Positions 8,474 to 17,560 of a stretch of DNA of 64,000 nt are shown here, piece after piece. The notes beneath the pieces were generated by a model that ran no database searches, was not told the DNA's origin, and saw nothing but the letters and a program-made list of their open reading frames with translations. The position numbers were made by a program, and so were the translations under genes. Every line of letters starts with the position of its first letter. The first letter of the stretch is position 1. The stretch is from Oxalobacteraceae sp. CFBP 8761 (GTDB lineage: Bacteria > Pseudomonadota > Gammaproteobacteria > Burkholderiales > Burkholderiaceae_D), in NCBI GenBank assembly GCA_014841595.1, contig JACYUE010000002.1:434001-498000 (forward strand). The letters run 5' to 3'.

Positions 8474-9873
8474 GGCCAGGGCAGGATCTTCCGGGCGCGC
8501 CAGTCAAGGGGCTGCGCGCCCGCCTGCAGAACTTCAGCATCGTTTCGCTGCGCGATCTGGTCGTGGCCACCGGCCCGACGATCCTGCTGGTCGCGGCGGC
8601 CGTGGTGCTCGCCTACTGGTGGGTCGACCCGGCGCCGCCGCGCACGCTGCGGCTGGCCACGGGCCAGGAAAACTCCGCCTACGAGCAATTCGGCAAGCAA
8701 TATGCCAGCGTGCTGGCGCGCGACGATATCAAGGTCACGCTGCAGGGCACGCTCGGCTCGCAGGACAATCTGCAGCAGTTGCTGGCCGGGCAGGCCGATG
8801 TCGCGTTCGTGCAAAGCGGCTCGACCGACGACAAGGTTGGCAACGCCGACAGCGTCGAGCGGCGCGGCCTGGTCTCGCTGGGCAGCTTGTTTACCGAACC
8901 CGTGTGGCTGTTTGTGCGCGACGAAGCGAATGTCACGCGGCTGCCCGATCTGCGCGGCAAGCGCATCAACCTGGGGCCGGAAGGCACCGGCGTGCCGCGC
9001 CTGGTGCGCCAGCTGCTCGACGCCAACAATATCGTGCCGGGCGCATTGACGATCAGCGACCTGGCCAACACGCCGGCGACGGTCGAATTACTGGCCGGGC
9101 GCATCGATGGCCTGGTGTTCAGCTCGGCGCCGGAAGCGCCGCTGATCCAGATGCTGCTGCAAACGCCGGGCATCCGTCTGTTCGATTTTTCGCAGGCCGA
9201 AGCCTATACGCGGCGCCTGCCATTCCTGACGCACGTGGTGCTGCCGCGCGGGATCGTCGACCTGGGCCGCAATATCCCGAACCAGGATTACCACCTGATC
9301 GCGCCAACCGCCACGCTCGTCGCGCGCGAGGAAATCCATCCGGCGCTGGTGGGCCTGCTGGTCAAGGCGGCGACCGAGATCCACGGCGGCGCCGGCTGGT
9401 TCCAGCAGCAGGGCCAGTTCCCGTCGCCGAAGTACACGGAAATCCCGGTCGCGCCCGAAGCGGCGCGCTACTACCGCGATGGCCCGCCGTTCATGCAGCG
9501 CTACATGCGGTTCTGGCTGGCCAACCTGGCCGAGCGGCTGTGGGTCGTGGTGGTGGCGCTGACGGCGCTGTTGATTCCGCTGTCCAAGATCGTGCCGCCG
9601 ATTTACGTCTGGCGCGTGCGTTCGCGCGTGTATCGCTGGTACGGTGAGCTGCGCGCCATCGAACAGTCGCTGGAGGAGAGCGGGGCCGACGCCACCGAGG
9701 CGGTGCGCAAGGAGTTGCTGGGCCGGCTCGATGGGCTGGAAGACCGCGTCAACCATATCTCGGTGCCGCTGGCCTACGCGGACGAGCTGTACCGCCTGCG
9801 CAGTCACATCCACCTGGTGCGCGAGCGGGTGCGCGGCGTGCACGAGGACCAGTCAGCGCAGCCGGTGGCTTGA
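8461..9873 (+). CDS. Membrane-anchored TAXI-family TRAP-type solute-binding protein
   Basis: 470-residue protein starting at a GTG inside the end of the PBP gene. It has an N-terminal membrane segment (about 34-55), then a periplasmic TAXI/NMT1-like binding domain (TLRLATGQENSAYEQFGKQ..., a typical start of the mature fold). A second membrane segment follows (about 360-380, LWVVVVALTALLIPLSKIVPPIYVW), then a charged helical tail of about 90 residues that looks coiled-coil. Normal TAXI proteins are free periplasmic binders that feed a TRAP permease; here the domain is tethered at both ends and no permease gene is nearby. A sensing or scaffolding role, possibly tied to the PBP with which it is translationally coupled, is an inference. 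The family call is solid; function is unknown. Confidence 0.8.
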   Translation: MRALRPGQDLPGAPVKGLRARLQNFSIVSLRDLVVATGPTILLVAAAVVLAYWWVDPAPPRTLRLATGQENSAYEQFGKQYASVLARDDIKVTLQGTLGSQDNLQQLLAGQADVAFVQSGSTDDKVGNADSVERRGLVSLGSLFTEPVWLFVRDEANVTRLPDLRGKRINLGPEGTGVPRLVRQLLDANNIVPGALTISDLANTPATVELLAGRIDGLVFSSAPEAPLIQMLLQTPGIRLFDFSQAEAYTRRLPFLTHVVLPRGIVDLGRNIPNQDYHLIAPTATLVAREEIHPALVGLLVKAATEIHGGAGWFQQQGQFPSPKYTEIPVAPEAARYYRDGPPFMQRYMRFWLANLAERLWVVVVALTALLIPLSKIVPPIYVWRVRSRVYRWYGELRAIEQSLEESGADATEAVRKELLGRLDGLEDRVNHISVPLAYADELYRLRSHIHLVRERVRGVHEDQSAQPVA

Positions 9874-9943
9874 GCATGTCTTTTTGGAATTGACCGGGAA
9901 TCCCATTACACTGGCGTCCCCAGTCATCTCTTCGAAGGCCGTC

Positions 9944-11917
9944 ATGATCCGCCGTACGCTTCCCGCCCTTGTTTTCGGCTTGTGCCTTGCCGCTGGCCTG
10001 GCCAGCCCGTCTGCCGCGATTGCCGCGGACAGTGTCAAGGACAGCAAGCGCCCGACGCGCGAAGCCTATACTAAGTACGAGTACCGGATCCCGATGCGTG
10101 ACGGTGTGCAGTTGTTCACGGTCGTCTACGTGCCGAAGGACAGCTCGCGCAGCTACCCGTTCCTGATGCAGCGCACCCCGTACAGCGCTGGCGTACGTGC
10201 CGAAGGCGAACTGCGCTATGGCGTGGACTGGCTGCCCGAGTCGCTGGGGCCATCCCGCGAATTCGAGGAAGCCGGCTACATCTTCGTGAGTCAGGACGTG
10301 CGCGGCCGTTACATGTCCGAAGGGACGTGGCAGGAAATGACGCCGCACGGCAAGGGCAAGCTGGCAAAAGGCGAGGGCCGCGAGAGCGACGACATGTACG
10401 ATACGGTCGCCTGGCTGCTGAAGAACATCCCGAACAACAACGGCAAGGTCGGCATCTGGGGCATCAGCTACCCGGGCTTCTACGCCGCCGCCAGCGTCAT
10501 CGATTCGCACCCGGCGATCAAGGCCGCCTCGCCCCAGGCGCCGATTGCCGACCTGTACATGGGCGACGATTCGTACCACGGCGGCGCCTTCAAGCTGGCC
10601 GCCAACTTCGACTTTTATGCCGCTTTCACGGCCGCGCCGAACCCGACGCCGCTGCCAAAGACCGGCAGCGAATTCGATTACGGCGTGGCCGACGGCTACG
10701 ATTATTTTCTGAAGCACCGCACGCTGGCGAATATCGCCGCGACCATGACCGACACGCAGCGCGAGCTGTTCATGCCGAACATCGAGCACGACACCTATGA
10801 CAGCTTCTGGAAAGAGCGCGCCATTGGCCCGCACCTAAACAACGTCAAGGCCGCCGTGCTGACGGTGGGCGGCTGGTTCGATGCGGAAGACGCCGCCGGC
10901 CCGTTCATCGTGCACCGCGCGCTGGAAGCGCAGAACAAGGGCGGCAACCATGCCCTCGTGGTGGGCCCATGGGTGCACGGCGGCTGGGCGCGCGGAGACG
11001 GCGCCCGGCTTGGCCACGTCAAGTTCGACGCAAAAACAAGCGAATGGTTCCGGCGCAAGGTCCAGTTCCCGTTCTTCGAGCAGCACCTGAAGGGCGTCAA
11101 GCCGAACACCACGCTGGCGCCGGTGACCGTGTTCGAGACGGGCACGAATGTCTGGCGCCAGTACGACGCCTGGCCGCCGAAACCGGCGAAGGCGCGCACG
11201 CTGTACTTTGGCGCGAATGGCGCACTGCGCTGGCAGCAGCCGACCGCGACGATGAGCACGACCACGGGCGCAGGTTTCGATGAATACGTGGCCGACCCGG
11301 CGCGCCCGGTGCCGTACATCGGCTACCCGGCGCTGGGCGTGCCGCGCGAATACATGGTGTCGGACCAGCGCTTCGCCGCCACGCGGCCTGATGTGCTGGT
11401 GTACCAGAGCGCCGTGCTGGAAGAAGATGTGACGGTCGCCGGGCCGGTCACGCCCAAGCTGTTCGTGTCCACGAGTGGCACCGACGCCGACTGGGTCGTC
11501 AAGCTGATCGATGTCTACCCGGCCAGTTTCCCGACCCCGGCAGCCGAGCGGGGCGGCGATGTCGGTCCGCCCGCGGTGAGTCTGGGTGGCTTCCAGCAAC
11601 TGGTGCGTGGCAATCCGCTGCGCGGCAAGTTCCGCAACAGCTATGAAAAGCCCGAACCGTTCGTGCCGGGCAAGGTCGAACCCATCAAGTATGAACTGGG
11701 CCAGGTGAACCACACCTTCCGGCGCGGTCACCGGATCATGGTGCAGGTGCAGAGCTCGTGGTTCCCGCTGATCGACCTGAATCCGCAAACGTTCATGCGC
11801 ATTCTTGATGCGAAGCCCGGCGACTTCAGGAAAGCGACCCAGCGCGTGTATCACGCGCCAGGAACGGCGTCCGGGCTGGAACTGATGGTGCTGCCGAACC
11901 CGGGTAGCGCCAACTAG
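9944..11917 (+). CDS. Secreted CocE/NonD family alpha/beta hydrolase
   Basis: 657-residue hydrolase of the X-Pro dipeptidyl-peptidase/cocaine esterase family. A signal peptide covers about residues 1-27 (RRTLPALVFGLCLAAGLASPSAAIAA), so the enzyme is exported. The nucleophile lies in GISYPG (Ser175), with the likely acid in GGWFDAED (Asp313) and the histidine in GPWVHGGW (His345). A C-terminal jelly-roll-like domain (from about residue 440) is typical for the family. Possible substrates are N-acylated peptides, beta-lactam-like amides or esters; nothing in the context narrows this. The start was chosen because only the ATG at 9944 gives the signal peptide; the longer open frame upstream overlaps the TAXI gene. 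Confidence 0.87.
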   Translation: MIRRTLPALVFGLCLAAGLASPSAAIAADSVKDSKRPTREAYTKYEYRIPMRDGVQLFTVVYVPKDSSRSYPFLMQRTPYSAGVRAEGELRYGVDWLPESLGPSREFEEAGYIFVSQDVRGRYMSEGTWQEMTPHGKGKLAKGEGRESDDMYDTVAWLLKNIPNNNGKVGIWGISYPGFYAAASVIDSHPAIKAASPQAPIADLYMGDDSYHGGAFKLAANFDFYAAFTAAPNPTPLPKTGSEFDYGVADGYDYFLKHRTLANIAATMTDTQRELFMPNIEHDTYDSFWKERAIGPHLNNVKAAVLTVGGWFDAEDAAGPFIVHRALEAQNKGGNHALVVGPWVHGGWARGDGARLGHVKFDAKTSEWFRRKVQFPFFEQHLKGVKPNTTLAPVTVFETGTNVWRQYDAWPPKPAKARTLYFGANGALRWQQPTATMSTTTGAGFDEYVADPARPVPYIGYPALGVPREYMVSDQRFAATRPDVLVYQSAVLEEDVTVAGPVTPKLFVSTSGTDADWVVKLIDVYPASFPTPAAERGGDVGPPAVSLGGFQQLVRGNPLRGKFRNSYEKPEPFVPGKVEPIKYELGQVNHTFRRGHRIMVQVQSSWFPLIDLNPQTFMRILDAKPGDFRKATQRVYHAPGTASGLELMVLPNPGSAN

Positions 11918-11918
11918 G

Positions 11919-12389
11919 TCAGGCGCCGATCCACGGCAGGCCGGCCGTGCACCAGCCGCCGATCGTCTTGCGGTGCCCGTCGCCGTCGCGATCGCCTTCG
12001 AACCCTTCCAGAATGTCGAAGGCGTTTGCATAGCCCAGCTCGGTCGCCACGCGCGCGCCGTGGCGCGAGCGCACGCCCGAGCGGCACAGGAACAGCAGCA
12101 CGTCGTCCTTGCCGGCTACCTGTTCGAGCTGTGCGCCAAAGTCCGGATTGGGGGCGCCGCCCGGATAGGTGGCCCACTGCACTGCCAGGTGCTGCGCCTG
12201 GCCGATCGCGACACGGCCCACCCAGTCGCGTTCGGCGTTGGTGCGCACGTCGACCAGCTTGACGTTCGGGCTGCTCTGGAGCAGGTCGAACGCTTCCTGA
12301 GGCGTGACTGCACCAGCGTAGGGCTGGTCAGCGCCACGCTGGCGCGCCGCCGTGAGAATCTGTTCTTTGATCATGTCGGGTTGGTCCAT
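11919..12389 (-). CDS. Rhodanese-like domain protein
   Basis: 156-residue, single-domain rhodanese. Features: AVTPQEAFDLLQ, the KLVDVRTNAERDWVGRV strand-turn of the CH2A motif, and the active-site loop CRSGVRS with catalytic Cys102. It ends with GWCTAGLPWIGA. Loop length (six residues after Cys) fits sulfurtransferases acting on sulfane sulfur rather than phosphatases. No signal peptide. The start MDQPDMIKEQ is chosen; a longer form from 12452 would run into the NtrC-like sites of glnA and has no better ribosome site. Convergent with the CocE hydrolase with a 1-base gap, and divergent from glnA. Physiological acceptor unknown. Confidence 0.85.
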   Translation of the reverse strand: MDQPDMIKEQILTAARQRGADQPYAGAVTPQEAFDLLQSSPNVKLVDVRTNAERDWVGRVAIGQAQHLAVQWATYPGGAPNPDFGAQLEQVAGKDDVLLFLCRSGVRSRHGARVATELGYANAFDILEGFEGDRDGDGHRKTIGGWCTAGLPWIGA

Positions 12390-12409
12390 TCGTCGTTTGT
12401 CATCGTCAA

Positions 12410-12480
12410 TGCACCATCCTGGAGCGCAGTCGGGTGCGCTCAATTGGTGCAAGCACGTAGAATTGCTCGTTAGTGGTGCA
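12410..12480 (+). promoter_or_regulatory. Three NtrC-like enhancer sites upstream of glnA
   Basis: Three 17-base matches to the NtrC consensus TGCACY-N4-TGGTGCA: 12410-12426 (left half perfect, two mismatches in the right), 12435-12451 (TGCGCT-CAAT-TGGTGCA, one mismatch) and 12464-12480 (right half perfect, two mismatches in the left). Centres are 25 and 29 bases apart, roughly helical spacing. They lie about 130-200 bases upstream of a sigma-54 promoter, the usual distance for NtrC enhancers, and the ntrB/ntrC genes are just downstream. They were found by eye. Confidence 0.75.
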
Positions 12481-12611
12481 AATCGGCGTACAGGTAAATC
12501 TTGCCATACGCCCCCGGTCGAGGCGATTTTATGGGTAAACTAACCCATTGCCCAAGAACGATTTGCGCATAGCCTCATGCACTGAAGTTGGCATCGTCGT
12601 TGACACCCAGT

Positions 12612-12627
12612 TGGCACATTTCGTGCT
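12612..12627 (+). promoter_or_regulatory. Sigma-54 promoter of glnA
   Basis: TTGGCACATTTCGTGCT matches the -24/-12 consensus TGGCAC-N5-TTGCW, with exactly ten bases between the GG and GC pairs. Transcription would begin near 12638, about 54 bases before the glnA ATG. Expected to need NtrC bound at the upstream sites. Confidence 0.8.
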
Positions 12628-12691
12628 TCATCATGATGCAAGTTGTCGGTTCGCATAGACTGACATCCCTTTTTCAATTAGGAGATTCCGA

Positions 12692-14107
12692 ATGGCAAAG
12701 TCCGCCGCAGATGTAATGCAAATGGTCAAAGACAACGAAGTCAAATTCGTTGATTTACGCTTCGCCGATACCCGCGGCAAGGAACAACACGTCACGGTCC
12801 CGGTGTCGCACTTCGACCTGGACAAATTCGAATCCGGCCACGCCTTCGACGGTTCGTCGATCGCCGGCTGGAAAGGTATTGAAGCGTCGGACATGCTCCT
12901 GATCCCGGATGCAAACACCGCCAATATCGACCCGTTCATGGAAGAGACCACACTGTTCATGCAGTGCGACGTCGTCGAGCCATCGGACGGCAAGGGCTAC
13001 GACCGCGATCCGCGCTCGATCGCCAAGCGCGCTGAAGCCTACCTGAAATCGTCGGGCATCGGCGATACCGCCTACTTCGGCCCAGAGCCGGAATTCTTCA
13101 TCTTCGACGCCGTGCGCTGGAAGCTGGACATGTCGGGTTGCTTCGTCAAGATCGATTCCGAAGAGGCATCGTGGTCGACCGACAAGGAATTCGAAGGCGG
13201 CAACAGCGGTCACCGTCCAGGCGTGAAGGGCGGCTATTTCCCAGTGCCACCAGTCGATTCGTTCCAGGACATGCGCTCCGAAATGTGCCTGATCCTCGAG
13301 TCGATGGGCATCCCGGTCGAAGTGCACCACCACGAAGTCGCCGGCGCCGGCCAGAATGAAATCGGCACCAAGTTCTCGACGCTGATCGAGCGCGCCGACT
13401 GGACCCAGAACATGAAATACGTGATCTGGAACGTGGCCCACAGCTACGGCAAGACCGCGACCTTCATGCCAAAGCCAATGGCTGGCGACAACGGTTCGGG
13501 CATGCACGTGCACCAGTCGATCTGGAAAGACGGCAAGAACCTGTTCGCAGGCGACGGCTATGCAGGTCTGTCGGACACGGCCCTGTTCTACATCGGCGGC
13601 ATCATCAAGCACGCCCGCGCCCTGAACGCGATCACCAATCCAGGCACCAACTCGTACAAGCGCCTGGTGCCAGGCTTCGAAGCCCCGGTCAAGCTGGCTT
13701 ATTCGGCTCGTAACCGTTCGGCCTCGATCCGCATCCCGCACGTGGCGAACCCGAAAGGCCGCCGCATCGAGACGCGTTTCCCGGATCCACTGGCGAACGT
13801 CTACCTGTGCTTCGCAGCCCTGATGATGGCCGGCCTGGATGGTATCCAGAACAAGATCCACCCGGGCGAAGCGGCAACGAAAGACCTGTACCATCTGCCG
13901 CCTGAAGAAGACAAGCTGATCCCGACGGTGTGCGCATCGCTGGAAGAAGCACTGGACGCACTGAACGAAGACCGCGAGTTCCTGACCCGTGGCGGCGTGT
14001 TCAGCGACAGCATGATCGATGCCTACATCGACCTGAAGATGCAGGAAGTCCAGCGCATGCGCATGACCCCGCACCCAGCCGAATTCGACATGTACTACTC
14101 GTCGTAA
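12692..14107 (+). CDS. glnA: Glutamine synthetase, type I
   Basis: 471-residue GSI-beta enzyme that makes glutamine from glutamate, ammonia and ATP as a dodecamer in the cytoplasm. Conserved stretches: [66 protein letters not shown] and NRSASIRIP. The regulatory tyrosine lies in [10 protein letters not shown] (Tyr400), the site modified by GlnE, whose gene is at 43054-45801. The start follows TTAGGAGATTCCG, a strong ribosome site. Codons such as CCA, GGT and GCA are frequent here, as in other likely highly expressed genes of the window. Control by NtrC/sigma-54 is supported by the upstream sites. A hairpin terminator follows. Confidence 0.97.
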   Translation: MAKSAADVMQMVKDNEVKFVDLRFADTRGKEQHVTVPVSHFDLDKFESGHAFDGSSIAGWKGIEASDMLLIPDANTANIDPFMEETTLFMQCDVVEPSDGKGYDRDPRSIAKRAEAYLKSSGIGDTAYFGPEPEFFIFDAVRWKLDMSGCFVKIDSEEASWSTDKEFEGGNSGHRPGVKGGYFPVPPVDSFQDMRSEMCLILESMGIPVEVHHHEVAGAGQNEIGTKFSTLIERADWTQNMKYVIWNVAHSYGKTATFMPKPMAGDNGSGMHVHQSIWKDGKNLFAGDGYAGLSDTALFYIGGIIKHARALNAITNPGTNSYKRLVPGFEAPVKLAYSARNRSASIRIPHVANPKGRRIETRFPDPLANVYLCFAALMMAGLDGIQNKIHPGEAATKDLYHLPPEEDKLIPTVCASLEEALDALNEDREFLTRGGVFSDSMIDAYIDLKMQEVQRMRMTPHPAEFDMYYSS

Positions 14108-14164
14108 TCGGTCCATCCAGGCTGGCACGGATGTGCATCGCGCCGGCCTGGCGGGTAGAACAAA

Positions 14165-14197
14165 CGCGGGGAAAGCCATGCTTTCCCCGCGTTTTTT
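14165..14197 (+). terminator. Rho-independent terminator after glnA
   Basis: CGCGGGGAAAG and CTTTCCCCGCG form an 11-bp perfect stem with a five-base loop, followed by TTTTTT. It would separate glnA transcripts from the DUF4124-glnL-glnG genes, at least partly. Confidence 0.88.
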
Positions 14198-14270
14198 GTT
14201 GCTTGGGGTTTATATTCCTTGGGGTATAGTCGGGCGCATCTACAATAGCGTGCCCTTGCGACCAACCGGG

Positions 14271-14819
14271 ATGGGAATGACAAATAGTGTGTTTCAGGCC
14301 AGTGTGGCCGTTTTTACCGCCGTGTTTGCCTCAGTGCTGCTGTGCGCCAGTGCGCAGGCGCAAATCTACCGTTGTACCGATGCCAATGGCCGGCCGCTGT
14401 ACACCGACACCAAGGTCGGCAAGTGCCAGCTGATCGACACCGGCTACAGCGCGCCGCCGGCAGCCTCGGCCCCGATTCCTGCACCGCGCTCGGCGGGCGG
14501 TGGGGGCGGTTCATCCGCGTCGAATTCCGCCCCGGCGGCGGCGCCAAGCGCGGCCCAGTCGAACTTCCCGCGCGTGGACAATGTGCTGCAGCGCGCCCGC
14601 GACGACGAGCGGCGCGAGATCCTGGGCGATGAGCTGCGCCTGGAAGAACGCAAGCTCACCGACCTCAAGCGCGTCTTCAACAACGGTGAGCCGGAGCGTC
14701 AGGGCAACGAGCGCAACTACGCCAAATACCAGGAGCGCGTGGCCTCCATGCGCGACGAAATCAATCGCAGCGAACGCAATATCGAAGCGCTCAGGCGCGA
14801 GATCGGTAATATCAGATGA
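14271..14819 (+). CDS. DUF4124 domain-containing exported protein
   Basis: About 181-183 residues. It has a signal peptide (hydrophobic stretch ending ASVLLCASAQA before QIYRC), then the short DUF4124 motif QIYRCTDANGRPLYTDTKVGKC with two cysteines. A Gly/Ser/Ala/Pro-rich linker follows (about 65-95), then a charged coiled-coil-like helix (about 98-180) ending at the stop. Two start codons, 14271 and 14277, are close together and cannot be separated by eye. The stop overlaps the glnL ATG (ATGA), so it is translationally coupled to the sensor kinase gene. Function unknown. Its placement between glnA and glnL seems common in this family, but I have not checked this by search. Confidence 0.75.
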   Translation: MGMTNSVFQASVAVFTAVFASVLLCASAQAQIYRCTDANGRPLYTDTKVGKCQLIDTGYSAPPAASAPIPAPRSAGGGGGSSASNSAPAAAPSAAQSNFPRVDNVLQRARDDERREILGDELRLEERKLTDLKRVFNNGEPERQGNERNYAKYQERVASMRDEINRSERNIEALRREIGNIR

Positions 14820-15916
14820 CCCTGCCTCCGATGGCGCCACCCGTGTACGACCCGGGCAACCCGGCCCGTTATGCCGGCCTCGACTTGCTGGCCTCGGCCG
14901 TGATGATGACCGGGCCCGATGGCGAAGTGGTGTATGCCAACGCCGCCGCCGAAAACCTGATGGAGCTGTCGTTCAAGTCGCTGCAGCGCCATCGCCTGCC
15001 CGAACTGTTTACCAATGGCGCCGAGATTGGCGTGCTGATCACGCAGGCGCTGGTGCACCAGTACGCCGACCTGCGCCAGGACCTGACGCTGCAGAGGAGC
15101 GGGCGCGAACCGCTGCACGTGAACAGCATCGTCAGCGCCCTGGGCGACGGCACGGCGCTGATCGAGCTGCGCGAGAACGTCCAGCAGCTAAAACTCGACC
15201 GCGAAGAGCGCCTGATGGACCAGAGCCAGGCCAACAAGGAGCTGATCCGCAACCTGGCGCACGAGATCAAGAATCCGCTGGGCGGCATCCGCGGCGCCGC
15301 GCAACTGCTCGAACTCGAGCTGCCGCCGCACCACCTGCTGGAGCTGCAGGAATACACGCAGGTGATCATCAAGGAAGCCGACCGCCTGCAGACGCTGGTC
15401 GACCGCCTGCTGGCGCCGCACCGCAAGCCGCACATCGTCGGCGACGTCAATATCCACGAAGTGTGCGAGCGCGTGCGCAGCCTGATCCTGGCCGAATTCC
15501 CGCAGGGGCTGTCGATCCGGCGCGATTACGATGCGTCGATTCCCGAGTTTCGCGGCGATATGGAGCAGCTGATCCAAGTGGTGCTGAACATCGCCCACAA
15601 CGCCGCGCAGGCCGTCGCCGGGCGCATTGCGCAGGGCGACGCCGAGATCGTTTTGCGCACCCGCGTGGCGCGCCAGGTCACGCTGGCCAAGGTCCGCTAC
15701 GGGCTGGCATTAGACTTGCATATCATCGACAATGGACCGGGCATCGCGCCCGATATCCGCGACCGCATTTTCTATCCGCTCGTATCCGGGCGTGACGGCG
15801 GGAGTGGCCTCGGGCTGACGCTGGCGCAAACGTTTGTGCAGCAACACCTGGGTGTGATCGAGTGCGAAAGCCGGCCTGGACTGACGGATTTCCGGATCCT
15901 GCTGCCCCTGCCATAA
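14816..15916 (+). CDS. glnL: Nitrogen regulation sensor histidine kinase NtrB
   Basis: 366-residue cytoplasmic kinase/phosphatase that sets the phosphorylation of NtrC in response to PII. A PAS-like domain occupies the N-terminus (ASAVMMTGPDGEVVYANAAAENLM). The H-box is LAHEIKNPLGGIRGAAQLLE with phospho-acceptor His149. ATP-binding boxes follow: NIAHNAAQAV (N), DNGPGIAPDI (G1) and GGSGLGLTLAQTFVQQH (G2). No membrane segment, as expected for NtrB. It starts in an ATGA overlap with the DUF4124 gene, and glnG follows 65 bases downstream. Assigned as NtrB rather than another kinase because of sequence and its pairing with NtrC next to glnA. Confidence 0.95.
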   Translation: MTLPPMAPPVYDPGNPARYAGLDLLASAVMMTGPDGEVVYANAAAENLMELSFKSLQRHRLPELFTNGAEIGVLITQALVHQYADLRQDLTLQRSGREPLHVNSIVSALGDGTALIELRENVQQLKLDREERLMDQSQANKELIRNLAHEIKNPLGGIRGAAQLLELELPPHHLLELQEYTQVIIKEADRLQTLVDRLLAPHRKPHIVGDVNIHEVCERVRSLILAEFPQGLSIRRDYDASIPEFRGDMEQLIQVVLNIAHNAAQAVAGRIAQGDAEIVLRTRVARQVTLAKVRYGLALDLHIIDNGPGIAPDIRDRIFYPLVSGRDGGSGLGLTLAQTFVQQHLGVIECESRPGLTDFRILLPLP

Positions 15917-15981
15917 GCAGGAGAGAGCGGACCGCACCGGCCAGTCCTTTATTGAATCCATGTTGCGGGAAGCACGAAACC

Positions 15982-17490
15982 ATGAAACCAATCTGGATTG
16001 TCGACGACGATGCATCGATTCGCTGGGTCCTTGAAAAGGCCCTGGCGCGCGAAAGTCTGGAGACCCGCAGTTTCGCCAATGCGCGCGAAGCCATGACTGC
16101 CTTTGAAACCGACACGCCGCAAGTGCTGGTGTCGGATATCCGCATGCCGGGCGAATCCGGCATCGACCTGCTGCAAGCCGTCAAGGAACGCCATCCGGGC
16201 CTGCCAGTCATCATCATCACGGCGTTCTCGGACCTCGATTCGGCGGTGTCCTCGTTCCAGGGCGGCGCCTTTGACTATCTGGCCAAGCCATTCGACATCG
16301 ACAAGGCCGTCTCGCTGATCCGGCGTGCGTTAGAGGAGAGTTTGCGCGAAGCGAGCGTCGAAGCGCCGCCCGCTGAAACCCCCGAGATCCTCGGCCACGC
16401 ACCGGCGATGCAGGAAGTGTTTCGCGCCATCGGTCGCCTGTCGCAGTCGAATGTCACGGTGCTGATCACGGGCGAATCGGGCACCGGCAAGGAGCTCGTG
16501 GCGCGCGCGCTGCACAAGCACAGCCCGCGCGCGCAGCAACCGTTCATCGCACTGAACACGGCGGCCATTCCGAAAGACCTGCTCGAATCCGAGCTGTTCG
16601 GCCACGAGCGCGGCGCGTTCACCGGCGCGCAGGCGATGCGGCGCGGCCGCTTCGAGCAGGCCGAAGATGGCACGCTGTTCCTCGACGAAATCGGCGACAT
16701 GCCGTTCGACCTACAGACGCGCCTGCTGCGCGTGCTGTCCGATGGTCACTTCTACCGCGTGGGCGGCCACCAGCCGGTCAAGGCCAATGTGCGCGTGATT
16801 GCCGCCACCCACCAGAACCTCGAGCAGCGCGTGCGCGATGGCTTGTTTCGCGAAGACTTGTACCACCGCCTGAACGTGATCCGCCTGCGCCTGCCGTCGC
16901 TGCGCGAACGCAACGAAGACATTCCTGTTCTTACGCGCCACTTCTTGGTGCAAAGTGCGCACCAATTGGGGGTGGAACCCAAGCGCATGAGCGAGCAGGC
17001 GATGCGCTTCCTGTCGGGCCTGGAGCTGCCGGGCAATGTGCGCCAGCTGGAAAACCTGTGCAACTGGATCACCGTGATGGCCCCGGGGCAGACCGTGGAG
17101 GTCAAGGACCTGCCGCGCGACCTGACCCAGGGTTCGGCGCCGCTGACAGGGAGCAGCGTGCCGAACGTGGTGCCGCTGTCCGACGGCATCGTCGGCGCCG
17201 GCGCGCTGCCGGTGGCATCCGGCGGTGGCGTCGTGCTGCAGACAGCCGGTGCGCAGTCGCCCGAAGGCTGGCTGGGGCTGCTTGAACTGCAGGCGGCCGG
17301 CATGCTGAGCGCAGGGCAGATGGACGTGATGGATATCCTGGGCCGCCAGTTCGAATCGGCCCTGATCCGTACGGCGCTCAAGCACACGCACGGGCGCAAG
17401 AACGACGCGGCCATGCGTCTCGGTATCGGGCGCAATACCATCACGCGCAAGATCGTGGAACTGGGGATCGACGGCGCGCGCGAAGAGTAG
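15982..17490 (+). CDS. glnG: Nitrogen regulation response regulator NtrC
   Basis: 502-residue sigma-54 activator. The receiver domain begins MKPIWIVDDDASIRWVLEKAL, with the phospho-acceptor Asp in VSDIRMPGESG (about residue 54) and Lys in YLAKPFD. The AAA+ domain has Walker A GESGTGKE, the sigma-54 contact loop GAFTGA, and Walker B GTLFLDEIGDMP. The C-terminal Fis-type helix-turn-helix reads GRKNDAAMRLGIGRNTITRKI. A linker of about 55 residues (around 400-455, rich in Gly, Ala and Val) precedes the HTH. It would bind the three NtrC-like sites before glnA. The start at MKPIW was chosen over a longer open frame because it gives the standard receiver N-terminus. Confidence 0.96.
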   Translation: MKPIWIVDDDASIRWVLEKALARESLETRSFANAREAMTAFETDTPQVLVSDIRMPGESGIDLLQAVKERHPGLPVIIITAFSDLDSAVSSFQGGAFDYLAKPFDIDKAVSLIRRALEESLREASVEAPPAETPEILGHAPAMQEVFRAIGRLSQSNVTVLITGESGTGKELVARALHKHSPRAQQPFIALNTAAIPKDLLESELFGHERGAFTGAQAMRRGRFEQAEDGTLFLDEIGDMPFDLQTRLLRVLSDGHFYRVGGHQPVKANVRVIAATHQNLEQRVRDGLFREDLYHRLNVIRLRLPSLRERNEDIPVLTRHFLVQSAHQLGVEPKRMSEQAMRFLSGLELPGNVRQLENLCNWITVMAPGQTVEVKDLPRDLTQGSAPLTGSSVPNVVPLSDGIVGAGALPVASGGGVVLQTAGAQSPEGWLGLLELQAAGMLSAGQMDVMDILGRQFESALIRTALKHTHGRKNDAAMRLGIGRNTITRKIVELGIDGAREE

Positions 17491-17560
17491 GCTGTCAGAT
17501 GGCAGGGTGTTGGTGTAAAGTCCTGCATCGGCGCGCTGCGCCCGTTTCATTTTCTACTCA

